Assembly (NCBI RefSeq): GCF_002904335.1
Contig: NZ_PPHF01000181.1
Span: 62,001 to 126,000, forward strand
Reading direction: 5' to 3'
Source: Amycolatopsis sp. CA-126428
GTDB lineage: Bacteria > Actinomycetota > Actinomycetes > Mycobacteriales > Pseudonocardiaceae
Length of the DNA stretch: 64,000 bases
In this document: positions 63,926 to 64,000 of the stretch, piece by piece
How positions within the stretch are numbered: the stretch's first letter is position 1
Layout of the letters: every line of letters begins with the position of its first letter
Position numbers and translations under genes: made by a program
Notes under the pieces: generated by a model
What the model was told of the DNA's origin: nothing
The model's database searches: none
The model's input: the letters and a program-made list of their open reading frames with translations, nothing else

Positions 63926-64000
63926 GAGGGCATCAGCTCGCCTTCACGGTCGTCGCGGGCCGGGTACGGGTCGTCGCCGAAGTCGGCGTGCCGGTCCTGG
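63922..64000 (-). CDS. C-terminal fragment of a gene cut by the window edge
   Basis: The last 25 codons of a minus-strand gene, reading DRHADFGDDPYPARDDREGE and then LMPS, with its stop overlapping the QueD-like start (GTGA). Identity cannot be read; a missing queC or DNA-inserting enzyme would fit the order. Confidence 0.45.
   Translation of the reverse strand, partial: QDRHADFGDDPYPARDDREGELMPS

Overview
The window is high-GC actinobacterial DNA. Codon usage, the secreted oxidase/lipase/glycosidase set, a SARP/AfsR-type NB-ARC protein, Lsr2-like proteins and a class II lantibiotic locus fit a Pseudonocardiaceae-type host such as Amycolatopsis or a relative; this is inference, because no rRNA or tRNA is present to settle it.

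Positions 1-22.13 kb are host chromosome. In order they hold an M48-type membrane peptidase with a coupled partner; three secreted enzymes on the minus strand (GH5 glycosidase, secretory lipase, Tat-exported cholesterol-oxidase-like flavoenzyme) with a divergent TetR regulator; a MarR regulator coupled to a cytochrome P450; a MIP channel; a minimal lanthipeptide locus (LanM plus a 64-residue precursor); and a LysR regulator divergent from a five-gene catabolic operon (FAD monooxygenase, CocE-type hydrolase, SnoaL-like, NIPSNAP, acetamidase/formamidase). A small secreted protein and an NB-ARC/TPR regulator cut off at its P-loop complete the host part.

From about 22.13 kb to the right edge the DNA is a temperate siphophage that is not complete in the window. 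A large serine integrase sits directly against the host junction, and the NB-ARC gene is broken exactly at its nucleotide-binding loop, so that loop is the inferred attB. Rightward early/accessory genes run from 24.0 to 40.66 kb. They comprise two tandem Lsr2-like DNA-binding proteins, many small unknown proteins, two DUF3846-like paralogues, GNAT-like proteins, an XRE regulator, a coupled kinase/pseudokinase cassette (34.5-37.6 kb) and a coupled cassette built around two endonuclease/exonuclease/phosphatase-fold proteins (37.8-40.66 kb). A 12-bp sequence, GACCCGGACAGG, recurs at gene-block boundaries in this arm.

Late genes occupy the minus strand from 64.0 down to 40.75 kb, in classic order when read right to left. 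They are a 7-deazaguanine/pterin cassette (QueD-like, QueD, QueE, FolE), small and large terminase, portal, prohead protease, HK97-type capsid, connectors, major tail protein, frameshifted tail chaperones, a 1570-residue tape measure with two peptidoglycan-hydrolase domains, minor tail proteins, a collagen-like protein, a GH25 endolysin and a holin-like protein. An AT-rich membrane protein on the opposite strand (54.6-55.5 kb) interrupts the head genes as a moron. A bidirectional terminator at 40.69 kb separates the two converging arms. The phage probably makes a deazaguanine-modified genome, regulates itself with Lsr2-like and XRE proteins and the dispersed repeat, and carries at least two unexplained accessory cassettes.
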